NCBI GenBank assembly: GCA_002470925.1
Contig: DKOX01000036.1
Location: 1-26,069, forward strand
DNA: 26,069 nt
Direction of reading: 5' to 3'
Source of the DNA: Opitutia bacterium UBA7350
GTDB taxonomy: Bacteria > Verrucomicrobiota > Verrucomicrobiia > Opitutales > Coraliomargaritaceae
The position numbers and the translations under genes are program-made. The notes beneath the pieces are model-generated. The model ran no database searches, was not told where the DNA came from, and saw only the letters and a program-made list of their open reading frames with translations. Shown piece after piece: positions 8,374-16,267 of this stretch. Each line of letters starts with the position of its first letter. Positions within the stretch are counted from its first letter, which is position 1.

Positions 8374-8733
8374 TTACGGGTTGCTGCCTTCCGGCGGCGG
8401 ACTTTTTAATTCTTCCTTCCAACCGAGCATGCGTGCCTGCGCGCCGTAATGCTCCGCTTTATCCTTATCCCCCCGCTGCACCCAGATCCGCGAGAGACTG
8501 GTATTTATGTGGATGTCCTCCGGGCGGAGGCGGTGGGCGGTCTCGGCGGCCTCAAGGGCGGCCTCATAATTTTGTTCGGCATAACAGACTTCGGTGAGGG
8601 CATGCCAGGCCGCAAAACAGTCCGGATTCTCCGCGAGGAGCTCGCGCAGGCACCTTTCCGCCGCGGCGCTGTCGCCCATGGTGAAGTCAAAAGTGGCCGC
8701 ATCAATACGGTCCTGTAGGGAAGTTTCGCTCAT
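8374..8733 (-). CDS. Small TPR-repeat protein
   Basis: A 119-residue soluble protein made almost entirely of tetratricopeptide-like helices. Repeats near 13-41 (AAAERCLRELLAENPDCFAAW) and 47-75 (AEQNYEAALEAAETAHRLRP) show the A/G-Y-A-P spacing, with a third near 81-108 (ISLSRIWV-like). There is no signal peptide or membrane span. TPR folds bind other proteins, so a scaffold or adaptor role is possible, but nothing identifies the partner. It lies directly upstream of accA on the same strand, 39 bases apart, and diverges from the zinc-ribbon gene across about 50 bases, so it probably heads a two-gene transcript with accA. Confidence 0.75.
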   Translation of the reverse strand: MSETSLQDRIDAATFDFTMGDSAAAERCLRELLAENPDCFAAWHALTEVCYAEQNYEAALEAAETAHRLRPEDIHINTSLSRIWVQRGDKDKAEHYGAQARMLGWKEELKSPPPEGSNP

Positions 8734-8784
8734 GATCGGATGTTTTGGGTTGCCCGTTCGTAAATGAGCAAAGAGTGTTGGCTA

Positions 8785-9489
8785 ATGGCCGCGCCGCAAA
8801 TCGAAAAACTTTTAATTGTTCAGGATCGCGATGCGACCCTTCAAAAGACCGAACAGGAGTTGGCGCGGCTTCCCCGCGAGCGAGCTGCCCTCGACGCCAA
8901 AATAACCGCCGAGACTGAGAATATTGAGAACGCCCGTGCCGCCCTCAAGGCAAAGGAACTCGCCCGCAAAGAAATTGATTCCGAGGTAAAGATCCAGGAG
9001 GTAGCCATTCAAAAATTCCGCACCCTGCAACTCGAGGTTAAAAAGAATGAGGAATACCGTGCCCTGACCCAACAGATCGACCAGGCGGAGGCAAGCATCG
9101 CTACCCTTGAGGAGCAGGAAATACAACTCCTCCTCGAGATTGATACTGAACAAGAAGCGTTTGAGGCCGCCAAAACCGAGATCGATGCCCGCATCGAGCT
9201 TCAAAAGCACAGCATCTCGCAACTTCAGGAGCGCGAAACCAACCTCAAGGCCAGCCTTGATGCGGCCCGGGCCGCCTTGGATGAAGCCCGCGCGGAGGTC
9301 GATTCCGATTATTTGCAACATTACGACCGTGTCCGCAAGCTCAGCAAACGCCCGCCCTACGTCGCCCGCATTGAGAATCACATCTGCTCCGGTTGCCACC
9401 TCCGTGTTTCCAACGAAGTCGCACAGGCAATTCGCGATCCCCGTGAACCCCACTTCTGCGACCAGTGTGGCCGCTTGGTTTACCTGTGA
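8785..9489 (+). CDS. Coiled-coil zinc-ribbon protein (C4-type, FlgZ/CdsZ-like)
   Basis: A protein of about 234 residues with a long charged coiled coil (about 10-170) and a C-terminal C4 zinc ribbon: CSGC in HICSGCHLRVSN and CDQC near the end (HFCDQCGRLVYL). This architecture matches the zf-RING_7 family, which includes Helicobacter FlgZ/HP0958 (an RpoN- and mRNA-binding protein) and chlamydial CdsZ. The general function is unresolved; a nucleic-acid or chaperone-like adaptor role is inferred from those members. ATG 8785 is chosen over ATG 8764 because AAAGAG lies about nine bases before it and the family begins near APQIEKLLIVQ. The gene diverges from the TPR-accA pair and is followed by tRNA-Lys. 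Confidence 0.8.
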   Translation: MAAPQIEKLLIVQDRDATLQKTEQELARLPRERAALDAKITAETENIENARAALKAKELARKEIDSEVKIQEVAIQKFRTLQLEVKKNEEYRALTQQIDQAEASIATLEEQEIQLLLEIDTEQEAFEAAKTEIDARIELQKHSISQLQERETNLKASLDAARAALDEARAEVDSDYLQHYDRVRKLSKRPPYVARIENHICSGCHLRVSNEVAQAIRDPREPHFCDQCGRLVYL

Positions 9490-9520
9490 AAATAGCGTGT
9501 TAAAACTGCTGCCCTTGCGC

Positions 9521-9549
9521 TTGACAGTTCTGCCAGCTACACTTTGTAT
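9521..9549 (+). promoter_or_regulatory. Sigma-70-type promoter of tRNA-Lys
   Basis: A perfect -35 box TTGACA (9521-9526) is followed after 17 bases by TTGTAT (9544-9549), a weak -10 match. Transcription would start about 9-10 bases before the mature tRNA. Position, spacing and the perfect -35 support it; the -10 matches only three of six bases. Confidence 0.6.
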
Positions 9550-9555
9550 GTCCCG

Positions 9556-9647
<92 letters not shown>

Positions 9648-9791
9648 TACCCCCAGCGCGGGCATTGACCCTCAGCAAGTCGCCGAAGCACTGGTCTTGC
9701 CTTCGCGGTTTACCAACCCAGTGTAGGAGTGGATCAAAATTTAATATATTGATGTTAAAAATTTATTAATTTAATTTTAATTTTGAGTGTA

Positions 9792-9821
9792 TTGATGGAA
9801 CCATTTTCCTTTTGCTATGTT
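9792..9821 (+). promoter_or_regulatory. Possible promoter of the ECF sigma operon
   Basis: TTGATG (9792-9797), an 18-base spacer and TATGTT (9816-9821) give a plausible sigma-70-like promoter. It is preceded by a strongly AT-rich run (about 9735-9785) that could act as an UP element. It would give a leader of about 20 bases. ECF operons are often autoregulated by their own sigma, and that promoter cannot be recognised from one copy. Confidence 0.3.
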
Positions 9822-9847
9822 ATTAACAGAGGTACATTATCAATAGT

Positions 9848-10450
9848 ATGATTTCAAAATCAGAAAGCGCATTGGCAGATGACCTGCTGATTGAACGGAT
9901 CCGTCAGGGGGATTCGGCGGCGTATGATGACATGGTTGTGCGTCATTGGGATCGAATCTATGCACGGGTGCATCAATTGTTGAAAAACAAGCAGGATGCC
10001 GAGGAAGTGACACAAGATGCCTTCATTCGGGCGCACCGGGGCTTGGAGAATTTCCGTGGGGACGCTTCATTTTCCACTTGGCTGTACCAGATTGCGACAA
10101 ATCTAGCTCACAATCGTTATTGGTATTGGTTTCGCCGCAAGCGTGACCTGTCGATTTCCTTTGACCAGCCGATCGGGGAGGATGGAACGATGACATTGGA
10201 GAGTGTCATACCCAGCCGCAGTGAAACACCTGCCGAGGCCACCGTGACGCAGGAGTTTGTGGATCGAGTCACGGAGTGTATGTCTGGCCTGAATGAGAAA
10301 CACCGGGAGGTCTTGATCATGCGAAATGTTAAAAATCTTTCTTATGATGCGATTGCTGAGGAACTGGGAATCAGTGTGGGGACGGTAAAAAGCCGTATTG
10401 CACGGGCCCGCGAGACGCTCCGTGCGCTCATGGGAGTTGATTTTTCATGA
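9848..10450 (+). CDS. ECF-family RNA polymerase sigma factor
   Basis: A 200-residue group 4 (ECF, RpoE-like) sigma factor. Region 2 covers about 14-85: LLIERIRQGDSAAYDDMVVRH, then DAEEVTQDAFIRAHRGLENF for -10 recognition and FSTWLYQIATNLAHNRYW. A linker of about 40 residues leads to region 4 (about 133-190): LNEKHREVLIMRNVKNLSYD, then AIAEELGISVGTVKSRIARA, the -35-binding helix-turn-helix. The factor redirects RNA polymerase to a stress or envelope regulon. The next gene starts inside its stop codon (ATGA), which couples their translation and is typical of a sigma/anti-sigma pair. No SD is visible before the ATG. The stimulus is unknown. Confidence 0.92.
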   Translation: MISKSESALADDLLIERIRQGDSAAYDDMVVRHWDRIYARVHQLLKNKQDAEEVTQDAFIRAHRGLENFRGDASFSTWLYQIATNLAHNRYWYWFRRKRDLSISFDQPIGEDGTMTLESVIPSRSETPAEATVTQEFVDRVTECMSGLNEKHREVLIMRNVKNLSYDAIAEELGISVGTVKSRIARARETLRALMGVDFS

Positions 10451-11130
10451 AGGATGATTCGTTCAGGGATTTATTGAATCTTTATCTGGATGGGGAGTTG
10501 TCCGCCGCGGAGGAGGCTCGCTTGGCGGAATACCTTGCTTCGGATGCGGAACTTCGGGCTGAATTTATGGAGGCCTGTCGTTTGCATGGAGCGACACAGA
10601 TGGCGTTGAATCCACAAGCCTTACAACCCAACGATTTGAATCAGCGATATTTTTGGTCGCGTTTATTCATGGGCTTTGCGGCGGCGTCCTGCGCGGTGTT
10701 GGGTGCAATGTTTTTAATGCCATGTGTTATTAACGATGAGGCGGCGCATATCAGTGTGCCCCTTTGTTCCAAGGATCCGGTTTTGAGCCAAACAGAGATT
10801 GAACGCGCGACGAAGGAAAAGGCGGCACATGAGGCTCACGGTCACCCAACTGCTTGTTTAGCGGCGCATTTCCGACTTCAGGGTTTAGAGCCAACCGTGG
10901 CCCCTGCAGATCGTGCATTACTGCCTTTGGAAATTGAGGCGTATTTGCGCAAACGATCGGTGCGTTTAAGTGAAGTCAATTTCGAGGAACAGGCTGCCCG
11001 ATTGATTTTAACTGATTTCTTGGTTGAGGGCTCGGGGTTTCATGCCTCCAGGGCGAATTTTCCAGGCTTTGACCCGATCGTGAACCATGTGCAAAAAATT
11101 GGGGTATCGGGATCGCTGGTAGGTTATTAG
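10447..11130 (+). CDS. Membrane anti-sigma factor with His/Cys-rich outer domain
   Basis: A 227-residue protein sharing an ATGA overlap with the ECF sigma gene. The N-terminal part (about 4-50, LLNLYLDGELSAAEEARLAE and onward) is the short helical anti-sigma domain common in Planctomycetes and Verrucomicrobia. It lacks the HxxxCxxC zinc motif of ZAS-type proteins. One membrane span (about 72-94) follows, then a domain of about 130 residues expected in the periplasm. That domain contains H128-x-x-H131-x-H133-x3-C137-x3-H141, plus C107, a possible metal or redox site. I infer that it holds the sigma factor at the membrane until a signal is sensed outside. The outer domain is not one I recognise. 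Confidence 0.75.
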   Translation: MKDDSFRDLLNLYLDGELSAAEEARLAEYLASDAELRAEFMEACRLHGATQMALNPQALQPNDLNQRYFWSRLFMGFAAASCAVLGAMFLMPCVINDEAAHISVPLCSKDPVLSQTEIERATKEKAAHEAHGHPTACLAAHFRLQGLEPTVAPADRALLPLEIEAYLRKRSVRLSEVNFEEQAARLILTDFLVEGSGFHASRANFPGFDPIVNHVQKIGVSGSLVGY

Positions 11131-11159
11131 AAATGGTGCGAAGCGTCTGCACGGAGTCC

Positions 11160-11774
11160 CTAACTCAGGGCAGTGCGGATGAGTAATTCGACGTTTGCTT
11201 CGGCGGGAAGCTGTGTACTGGCCTTGCGGATGAGTTTGTCGGCCTCGGCGGGTTTGTAGCCCAGGGTAATAAGACTGGCGACGGCGTCTTGATAATTGCT
11301 GGTGGGAATGCCGTTTCCTTCGGAAGTCGGGCTAACGCTGGCGCTCCCGGATGCCGCGCCGACACTATCAGCAAAAACTTTGTCCTTGAGCTCGATGACA
11401 AGGCGTTCCGCGGTTTTTCGGCCAATACCGGGGCACTTGGCAAGAAGGGCAACATCGGAGGCGGCAATGGCGCCGCGAAGGAGTTCAACCGACATACGGC
11501 TGAGGATGCTGATGCCGATCTTGGGACCGATGCCGGAGACGCGTTCTACCAGGAGGCGGAAAAAGTCGCGGTCCTCGTTAGTGGCGAAGCCGTAAAGGGT
11601 GGCGCTGTCCTCGCGGTAAACGGCGTGAATAAAAAGGGTCGTGCTTTGGCCGAGGGGTGGAATTTTCTCAGCGGTTGTAACGGGGATGTGGATCTCATAA
11701 CCGATGCCGTTGATATCAAGGACGCAACGCAGGGGCGAGGCTTCAATAACCGTTCCTTGAATGCGGGCGATCAT
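11160..11774 (-). CDS. ruvA: Holliday junction helicase subunit RuvA
   Basis: A 204-residue RuvA, the tetrameric protein that binds Holliday junctions and loads the RuvB motor for branch migration. Domain I is an OB fold (about 1-63, starting MIARIQGTVIEASPLRCVLDINGIGYEIHIP). Domain II has two helix-hairpin-helix motifs: VSGIGPKIGISILS near 79-92 and CPGIGRKTAERLVIELKDK near 113-131. A flexible linker (about 135-157) leads to domain III, the RuvB-contacting segment (DAVASLITLGYKPAEADKLIR). The start codon follows the dapB stop by three bases, so translation is probably coupled. No ruvB or ruvC gene is in the window. Grouping with dapAB rather than ruvBC is a little unusual. Confidence 0.96.
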   Translation of the reverse strand: MIARIQGTVIEASPLRCVLDINGIGYEIHIPVTTAEKIPPLGQSTTLFIHAVYREDSATLYGFATNEDRDFFRLLVERVSGIGPKIGISILSRMSVELLRGAIAASDVALLAKCPGIGRKTAERLVIELKDKVFADSVGAASGSASVSPTSEGNGIPTSNYQDAVASLITLGYKPAEADKLIRKASTQLPAEANVELLIRTALS

Positions 11775-11777
11775 GTT

Positions 11778-12515
11778 TTAATCCACGAGTCCAAGGACCG
11801 CTTCCATGTCGTAAAGGCCGGGTTTTTGCACGAGGGCCCAGCGAGCGGCATGGATGGCCCCGCGGGCGAAGATGCGGCGATCCGTGGCGCGGTGGGTGAG
11901 TTCGAGGCGCTCGCCTTGTCCGCAGAAATAAACGGTGTGTTCGCCGACGATGTCGCCACCGCGGATGGCGTGGACGCCGATTTCATCGCGGGGTCGCGCA
12001 CCGACCAGTCCCTCGCGACCATGGGTGAGTTTGCTGTCGTCGAGCTTGTAGGCGGATTGCAGGATTTCGAGGAGGCGGGCGGCGGTTCCACTGGGCGCAT
12101 CCTTTTTATGGTGATGATGCAGTTCGAGGACTTCGGCCTCGTAGTCCTGGGAAAGGATCGGTGCCGCTTTGCGGGTAAGGTAATTGAGGGTGTTGACGCC
12201 GATGGAGTAATTGCCGGCCCAAACAACCGGAATTTGGTCTGTGGTTGCAGCGAGGATTGCCTTGCGCTCGTCCGCGGTATGCCCGGTTGTGCCAATGATA
12301 AGCGGGCGTTGGTGAGTGGCGGCAAGTTTTGCGATTGCTGGCGTTACTTCGTGAAAGCTGAAATCGATAACAACCTCACAATCCGCAATTCCGGCGGCGG
12401 GGTCGTCTCCGGCATCACAGGCGCAGGCGATCCGGGCATCGTGCTCCAGAGCGACTTCTGTTATGGCAAGGCCCATACGGCCTTGGGCACCGTTGAGGAG
12501 GATATTTAATGGCAT
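11778..12515 (-). CDS. dapB: 4-hydroxy-tetrahydrodipicolinate reductase
   Basis: A 245-residue DapB, the second dedicated enzyme of the diaminopimelate/lysine pathway, reducing the DapA product with NAD(P)H. The nucleotide-binding motif GAQGRMG is at 9-15. The IDFSF segment (50-54) and IIGTTGH (73-79) form the cofactor pocket. The catalytic signature ELHHHHKKDAPSGTA spans 131-145. The C-terminal HAIRGGDIVGEH and ELTHRATDR motifs are also typical. Length is slightly short but complete. The gene starts 31 bases after the dapA stop and is followed after three bases by ruvA, so a dapA-dapB-ruvA operon is likely. No SD precedes the ATG. Confidence 0.96.
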   Translation of the reverse strand: MPLNILLNGAQGRMGLAITEVALEHDARIACACDAGDDPAAGIADCEVVIDFSFHEVTPAIAKLAATHQRPLIIGTTGHTADERKAILAATTDQIPVVWAGNYSIGVNTLNYLTRKAAPILSQDYEAEVLELHHHHKKDAPSGTAARLLEILQSAYKLDDSKLTHGREGLVGARPRDEIGVHAIRGGDIVGEHTVYFCGQGERLELTHRATDRRIFARGAIHAARWALVQKPGLYDMEAVLGLVD

Positions 12516-12546
12516 GAGCGGGATGGAGTTGTTTTTTTTGGAGGGG

Positions 12547-13440
12547 CTAGATCAGTCCAAGTTCCTGCAGGAGGGCTTCGAGGCTGGCACGATTGGGCTC
12601 ACTGAGGGGCGCAAGGGGCAGGCGCACGGAGGGGCATTGAATAATACCGGCGCGCTGGAGGGCGTATTTGATGGGCACTGGATTTGGCTCCACAAAGATA
12701 GCTTTGAAGAGGGGATAGTATTTGAGGAAGCTTTCGCGGGCAGTTGCAAAGTCGTTTGCGTTGGCGGCGCGGACCATTGCAACAAGGGGCGCCACGACCA
12801 GATTTGAGGCGACGCTGATAACTCCTGTGGCACCGGCTGACATAAAGGGAAGGGTGAGGGCATCGTCGCCGCTCATGACCCTGAAGTCGCTACCCAGAGC
12901 GTTGATATAACGGGCAACTTTATCGCAGGAACCCTCGGCGGCTTTCATGCAACATACATGCGGATAGGCTTCGTGTAGGCGGGCGGTTACCTCGACCGAG
13001 ATTTCAATTCCACAGCGGGAGGGAATGGAGTAAAGGATGATGGGTTTTTCGGTTGCGGCCGCGATTTTGCTGAAGTGAAGGAAGAGGCCTTCGTCGTTGG
13101 GCTTGTTGTAATAGGGTGCAACCAGGAGGAAGCCATCGGCCCCGGCAGCTTCTGCTTGACGGGTTAGCTTCACCGCTTCCTCAGTCGCGTTGGATCCCGT
13201 CCCGGCGTAGACGGGGACGCAACCGTTGGCGGCCTCAACAGTGGCGCGAATGACTCCGATGTGCTCGTCGGGATTGAGAGTAGGTGATTCGCCGGTAGTG
13301 CCAACGGAGACGAGGCCGTTGATGCCGCCTTCAATTTGGTGGGCAATAAGCTTTTCAAGGTCGTCATAGGCAACATTACCATCGCGCATCGGGGTCGCGA
13401 GGGCGGTGAAGACTCCAGTAAATGGGTTAGGCGAACTCAT
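12547..13440 (-). CDS. dapA: 4-hydroxy-tetrahydrodipicolinate synthase
   Basis: A 297-residue TIM-barrel aldolase of the DapA family, which condenses pyruvate with aspartate semialdehyde at the entry to diaminopimelate and lysine synthesis. The GTTGES motif lies at 47-52. Catalytic Tyr is Y137 in LYSIPSRCGIE, where R142 corresponds to the substrate-binding Arg. The Schiff-base Lys is K166 in CCMKAAEGS. Both active-site contexts differ slightly from the usual YNVPGRT and KEA(S/T)GD, but all catalytic residues are present. Adjacency to dapB makes the assignment secure against other aldolases of the family. A 6-bp hairpin lies in the leader a few bases before the ATG. Confidence 0.95.
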   Translation of the reverse strand: MSSPNPFTGVFTALATPMRDGNVAYDDLEKLIAHQIEGGINGLVSVGTTGESPTLNPDEHIGVIRATVEAANGCVPVYAGTGSNATEEAVKLTRQAEAAGADGFLLVAPYYNKPNDEGLFLHFSKIAAATEKPIILYSIPSRCGIEISVEVTARLHEAYPHVCCMKAAEGSCDKVARYINALGSDFRVMSGDDALTLPFMSAGATGVISVASNLVVAPLVAMVRAANANDFATARESFLKYYPLFKAIFVEPNPVPIKYALQRAGIIQCPSVRLPLAPLSEPNRASLEALLQELGLI

Positions 13441-13446
13441 GCCTTA

Positions 13447-13461
13447 TATCGCAAAGCGATA
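13447..13461 (-). repeat. Small palindrome in the dapA leader
   Basis: TATCGC-AAA-GCGATA is a perfect 6-bp inverted repeat whose near arm ends six bases before the dapA start codon. In the mRNA it would form a hairpin next to the ribosome-binding region. It could equally be an operator half-site pair. There is only one copy, so function is a guess. Confidence 0.35.
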
Positions 13462-13494
13462 AGCGGGCCTGCGCAACTAGAAAGATGCTTAAAT

Positions 13495-13513
13495 ATTGCC
13501 TTGGGTGGGCAAT
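13495..13513 (-). terminator. Inverted repeat after lpdA, possible weak terminator
   Basis: ATTGCC and GGCAAT form a 6-bp stem with a 7-base loop, 39 bases beyond the lpdA stop. In the direction of lpdA transcription only ATTTAA follows, a poor U-tract. If it terminates the suc operon it does so weakly, and some readthrough into dapA-dapB-ruvA is possible. Confidence 0.3.
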
Positions 13514-13551
13514 AAAAAAGCGTCAAAAACCAGCAGATGTAGCCTTAAGCC

Positions 13552-14952
13552 TCAACTATGGAGGGCGCGACCGTCGACCGCAAGGGCGGCTTCCTTGAGG
13601 GTCTCGCTGAGGGTGGGGTGCGCGTGGACTGTACGGGCAAGGTCTTCGGCGCTACCGCCGTATTCCATGTGCGCAATCGCAGAGGCGATCATCTCGGAGG
13701 CGCTCTTGGCTATAATTTGTATGCCGAGGAGGCGATCGCTTTCAGCATCGGCAATTACTTTGGCAAAGCCATCGGTCGCATCCGTTGCAATGGCGCGACC
13801 ATTAGCGAGAAAGTTGAATTTACCCACCTTGACCTTGAGTCCTTTTTCTTGGGCGGCAGCCTCAGTGAGCCCAACGCTCGCGATTTCAGGTTCGGTATAA
13901 ATTACGTTGGGAATGCAGTCATAATTAACGTGCCCTGCCTGACCCGCAATGCGCTCGACGCAGGCGACCGCTTCTTCCTCGGCTTTATGTGCAAGCATGG
14001 GACCGGTGGTGACATCGCCAATCGCGTAGATACCCGGTGCGGTGGTGCGGTAATGTGGGTCAATCGGGATGCGGCCTTTCTCGTCGCATTCAATGCCGAC
14101 CTTTTCAAGACCAAGGCCTTCGGTGTTCGGGCGGCGACCAACTGCCACGAGGATTTTATCGGCTTTAAACTCGAGCTTTTTGCCGTCTTTTTCGGCCGTG
14201 AGAATCGTATGGGGACCATCCTCGTTGAGGCCGGTCACTTTAGTGCCAAGGTGAAAATTTAGGCCTTGTTTTTTGAAGAGGCGTTCGGCGGTTTTAGAGA
14301 CATCCTTATCGAACCCTGCCGCGATATTTGGGAGGAATTCGATGACCTCGACCTTGGCGCCAAGGCGCGCCCAGACGGAGCCGAGTTCAAGGCCGATCGC
14401 GCCGGCACCAACGACCGCCAGTTTGTCAGGTACTTCGCTGAAGGCAATCGCTTCGTCGCTGCTGACGACGGTTTTGCCATCAAAGGGAAGGAAGGGGAGT
14501 TCAATAACGCTGGAACCGGTAGCAAGGATGATGTTTTTTGCTTCAAGGGTGGTTTCGGTCTTACCGTGTACGCAGATCTGATTGCCGCCCCGGAGACTGC
14601 CAAGTCCATGAAAGACCTTTATTTTATTGGCTTTCATGAGGTGTTGAATACCACCGCGCAGTTGATCGACGGTGGCGGACTTTTTCACCATCAACTGACT
14701 GACATCAATGACAGGTTTTTTGATCTGAATACCATGCGCGGCGGCGCCGTGTGCAGCAAAGTGGAACAGCTCGGTTGAGTGCAAGAGTGCTTTGCTGGGG
14801 ATGCAGCCGACATTGAGGCAGGTGCCGCCAAGGTGCTCGTTTTTTTCGACAAGGGCGGTCTTAAAACCGAGTTGGGCGGCGCGGATGGCGGCAACATAGC
14901 CGCCGGGCCCCGAACCGATGACAAGGCAATCGAAAGAGTTGGCTTCTGACAT
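13552..14952 (-). CDS. lpdA: Dihydrolipoyl dehydrogenase (E3)
   Basis: A 466-residue flavoprotein that reoxidises the lipoyl arms of 2-oxo acid dehydrogenase complexes using NAD. The FAD-binding motif GSGPGGYVAA is at 13-22. The redox-active disulfide is C45/C50 in GGTCLNVGCIPSK. The NAD-binding motif is VVGAGAIGLELGSVWARLGA. The second FAD motif reads YAIGDVTTGPMLAHKAEEE. The C-terminal His-Glu pair is in HAHPTLSE. Length is normal. It is the third gene of the sucA-odhB-lpdA operon, 27 bases after odhB, so it is probably the E3 of the 2-oxoglutarate dehydrogenase complex, although E3 may be shared with others. Confidence 0.97.
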   Translation of the reverse strand: MSEANSFDCLVIGSGPGGYVAAIRAAQLGFKTALVEKNEHLGGTCLNVGCIPSKALLHSTELFHFAAHGAAAHGIQIKKPVIDVSQLMVKKSATVDQLRGGIQHLMKANKIKVFHGLGSLRGGNQICVHGKTETTLEAKNIILATGSSVIELPFLPFDGKTVVSSDEAIAFSEVPDKLAVVGAGAIGLELGSVWARLGAKVEVIEFLPNIAAGFDKDVSKTAERLFKKQGLNFHLGTKVTGLNEDGPHTILTAEKDGKKLEFKADKILVAVGRRPNTEGLGLEKVGIECDEKGRIPIDPHYRTTAPGIYAIGDVTTGPMLAHKAEEEAVACVERIAGQAGHVNYDCIPNVIYTEPEIASVGLTEAAAQEKGLKVKVGKFNFLANGRAIATDATDGFAKVIADAESDRLLGIQIIAKSASEMIASAIAHMEYGGSAEDLARTVHAHPTLSETLKEAALAVDGRALHS

Positions 14953-14979
14953 AAGCTGGAGTGTGGGGTATGGGCCTTC

Positions 14980-16239
14980 TTAGATTCCGAAGAGCAGGCG
15001 GCTGGGATCCTCAATGGCTTCTTTGATTTTGATAAGGAAGGTGACGGCTTCTTTGCCATCAATGAGGCGGTGGTCGTAACTGAGCGCTAGATACATCATG
15101 GGTCGAGCGACGATTTCACCATCGCGAACAACCGGGCGTTCCTGAATGTTGTGGAGGCCGAGGATCGCGGGTTGGGGATGGTTGATAATAGGAGTACTGA
15201 GCATTGAGCCATAAATACCGCCGTTAGAGATGGTGAAGACCCCGCCTTGGAGATCCTGTATCCCAATCCTACCCTCGCGGGCTGCTTTGGCATAGTTCAG
15301 AATATCGGTCTCTATCTCTGCAAAATTTTTGCGGTCACAGTCGTGAACGACCGGCACCATCAGGCCCTTGGGCGTACCAACCGCCACCCCGATATCGTAA
15401 TAATGCTGGCTGACAATCGCGTCACCCTCAATGCGGGCATTGACTTGGGGCACTGCTTGCAAGGCGTGGGTTGCAGCCTTGGTAAAGAATGACATGAAGC
15501 CAAGTTTGATGCCGTGTTTTTCGACGAAGGCTTCCTGGTGCGTTTTGCGCATTTGCATGACCGCGCTCATGTCGACCTCATTGAAAGTCGTGAGCATCGC
15601 GGCTTCCTGCGTGGCGGCCACAAGGTGTTCCGCGATCTTGCGACGCAGGGGAGACATCTTTTTGCGGGTCTCGCGGGAGGCGGGATCGGCGACTGCATGA
15701 GTTGCGGTAGCAGGCGCAGATTCTTTTGCCTGCGCTTTTTGGAGGATGTCGCCCTTGGTGACGCGGCCGTCTTTGCCGCTCCCGGAGATGGTGGCGAGAT
15801 CGACTCCGGTTTCTTCGGCAATTTTGCGGGGGGCGGGAGAAAGGGGTGGCGTTGCGCTGGAAGGTGCGGCTGCAGGCGCGGGCGCGGCAGCGGTGGGTGG
15901 AGTTTGCGCAGCAGTCGGCTTTGGTGTGACCTCGGGTTGGGCGTTTGCTTGAGGTGCAGCTTCGGGCTTGGGGGTGTCCGATTCGGCACCGGAAGGTGCC
16001 GTCGCGCTTTCATCAATCAAGGCAACGACTTGCCCGATTTCCACCTCTTCATCGGCCTGAACTTTTAAGCTGATGGTTCCGGCGACTTCGGCGTTGCCCT
16101 CGGAGGTGATTTTATCGGTTTCGAGTTCGAAGAGTGCCTGTCCAACACTTACGTAGTCGCCATCCTTGACCTGCCAGGAGGCGAGGATGCCGCTGCTGAT
16201 GGATTCACCCATTGCGGGTATTTTTACTTCGGTAGCCAT
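14980..16239 (-). CDS. odhB: Dihydrolipoamide succinyltransferase (E2 of 2-oxoglutarate dehydrogenase)
   Basis: A 419-residue E2 core enzyme that transfers the succinyl group to CoA. One N-terminal lipoyl domain (about 1-78) carries the lipoylated lysine K43 in ELETDKITSE. A long Ala/Pro-rich hinge (about 80-133) follows. The peripheral subunit-binding domain spans about 134-170 (SPAPRKIAEETGVDLATISG then GKDGRVTKGDIL). The catalytic domain begins with RKKMSPLRRKIAEHLVAATQ and ends with the active-site motif SYDHRLIDGKEAV. The TFNEVDMSAVMQMRK segment fits the succinyl- rather than acetyl-transferase type, and the position directly after sucA agrees. The symbol sucB is equally used. The gene follows sucA by 28 bases. 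Confidence 0.96.
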   Translation of the reverse strand: MATEVKIPAMGESISSGILASWQVKDGDYVSVGQALFELETDKITSEGNAEVAGTISLKVQADEEVEIGQVVALIDESATAPSGAESDTPKPEAAPQANAQPEVTPKPTAAQTPPTAAAPAPAAAPSSATPPLSPAPRKIAEETGVDLATISGSGKDGRVTKGDILQKAQAKESAPATATHAVADPASRETRKKMSPLRRKIAEHLVAATQEAAMLTTFNEVDMSAVMQMRKTHQEAFVEKHGIKLGFMSFFTKAATHALQAVPQVNARIEGDAIVSQHYYDIGVAVGTPKGLMVPVVHDCDRKNFAEIETDILNYAKAAREGRIGIQDLQGGVFTISNGGIYGSMLSTPIINHPQPAILGLHNIQERPVVRDGEIVARPMMYLALSYDHRLIDGKEAVTFLIKIKEAIEDPSRLLFGI

Positions 16240-16267
16240 GTTCTTGGTGTTCGGGAGTGGGAGGTAA

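Noticed and set aside
11289..12509. A 406-codon open frame on the plus strand
   Set aside because: It is antisense to ruvA and dapB, both of which have full family motifs on the minus strand. Its product shows no recognisable domain, and long antisense frames are common in GC-biased codons.
13495..13520. Plus-strand terminator ATTGCC/GGCAAT
   Set aside because: On the plus strand the stem is followed by A residues, not T. On the minus strand the U-tract is poor, so it is kept only as a weak candidate.
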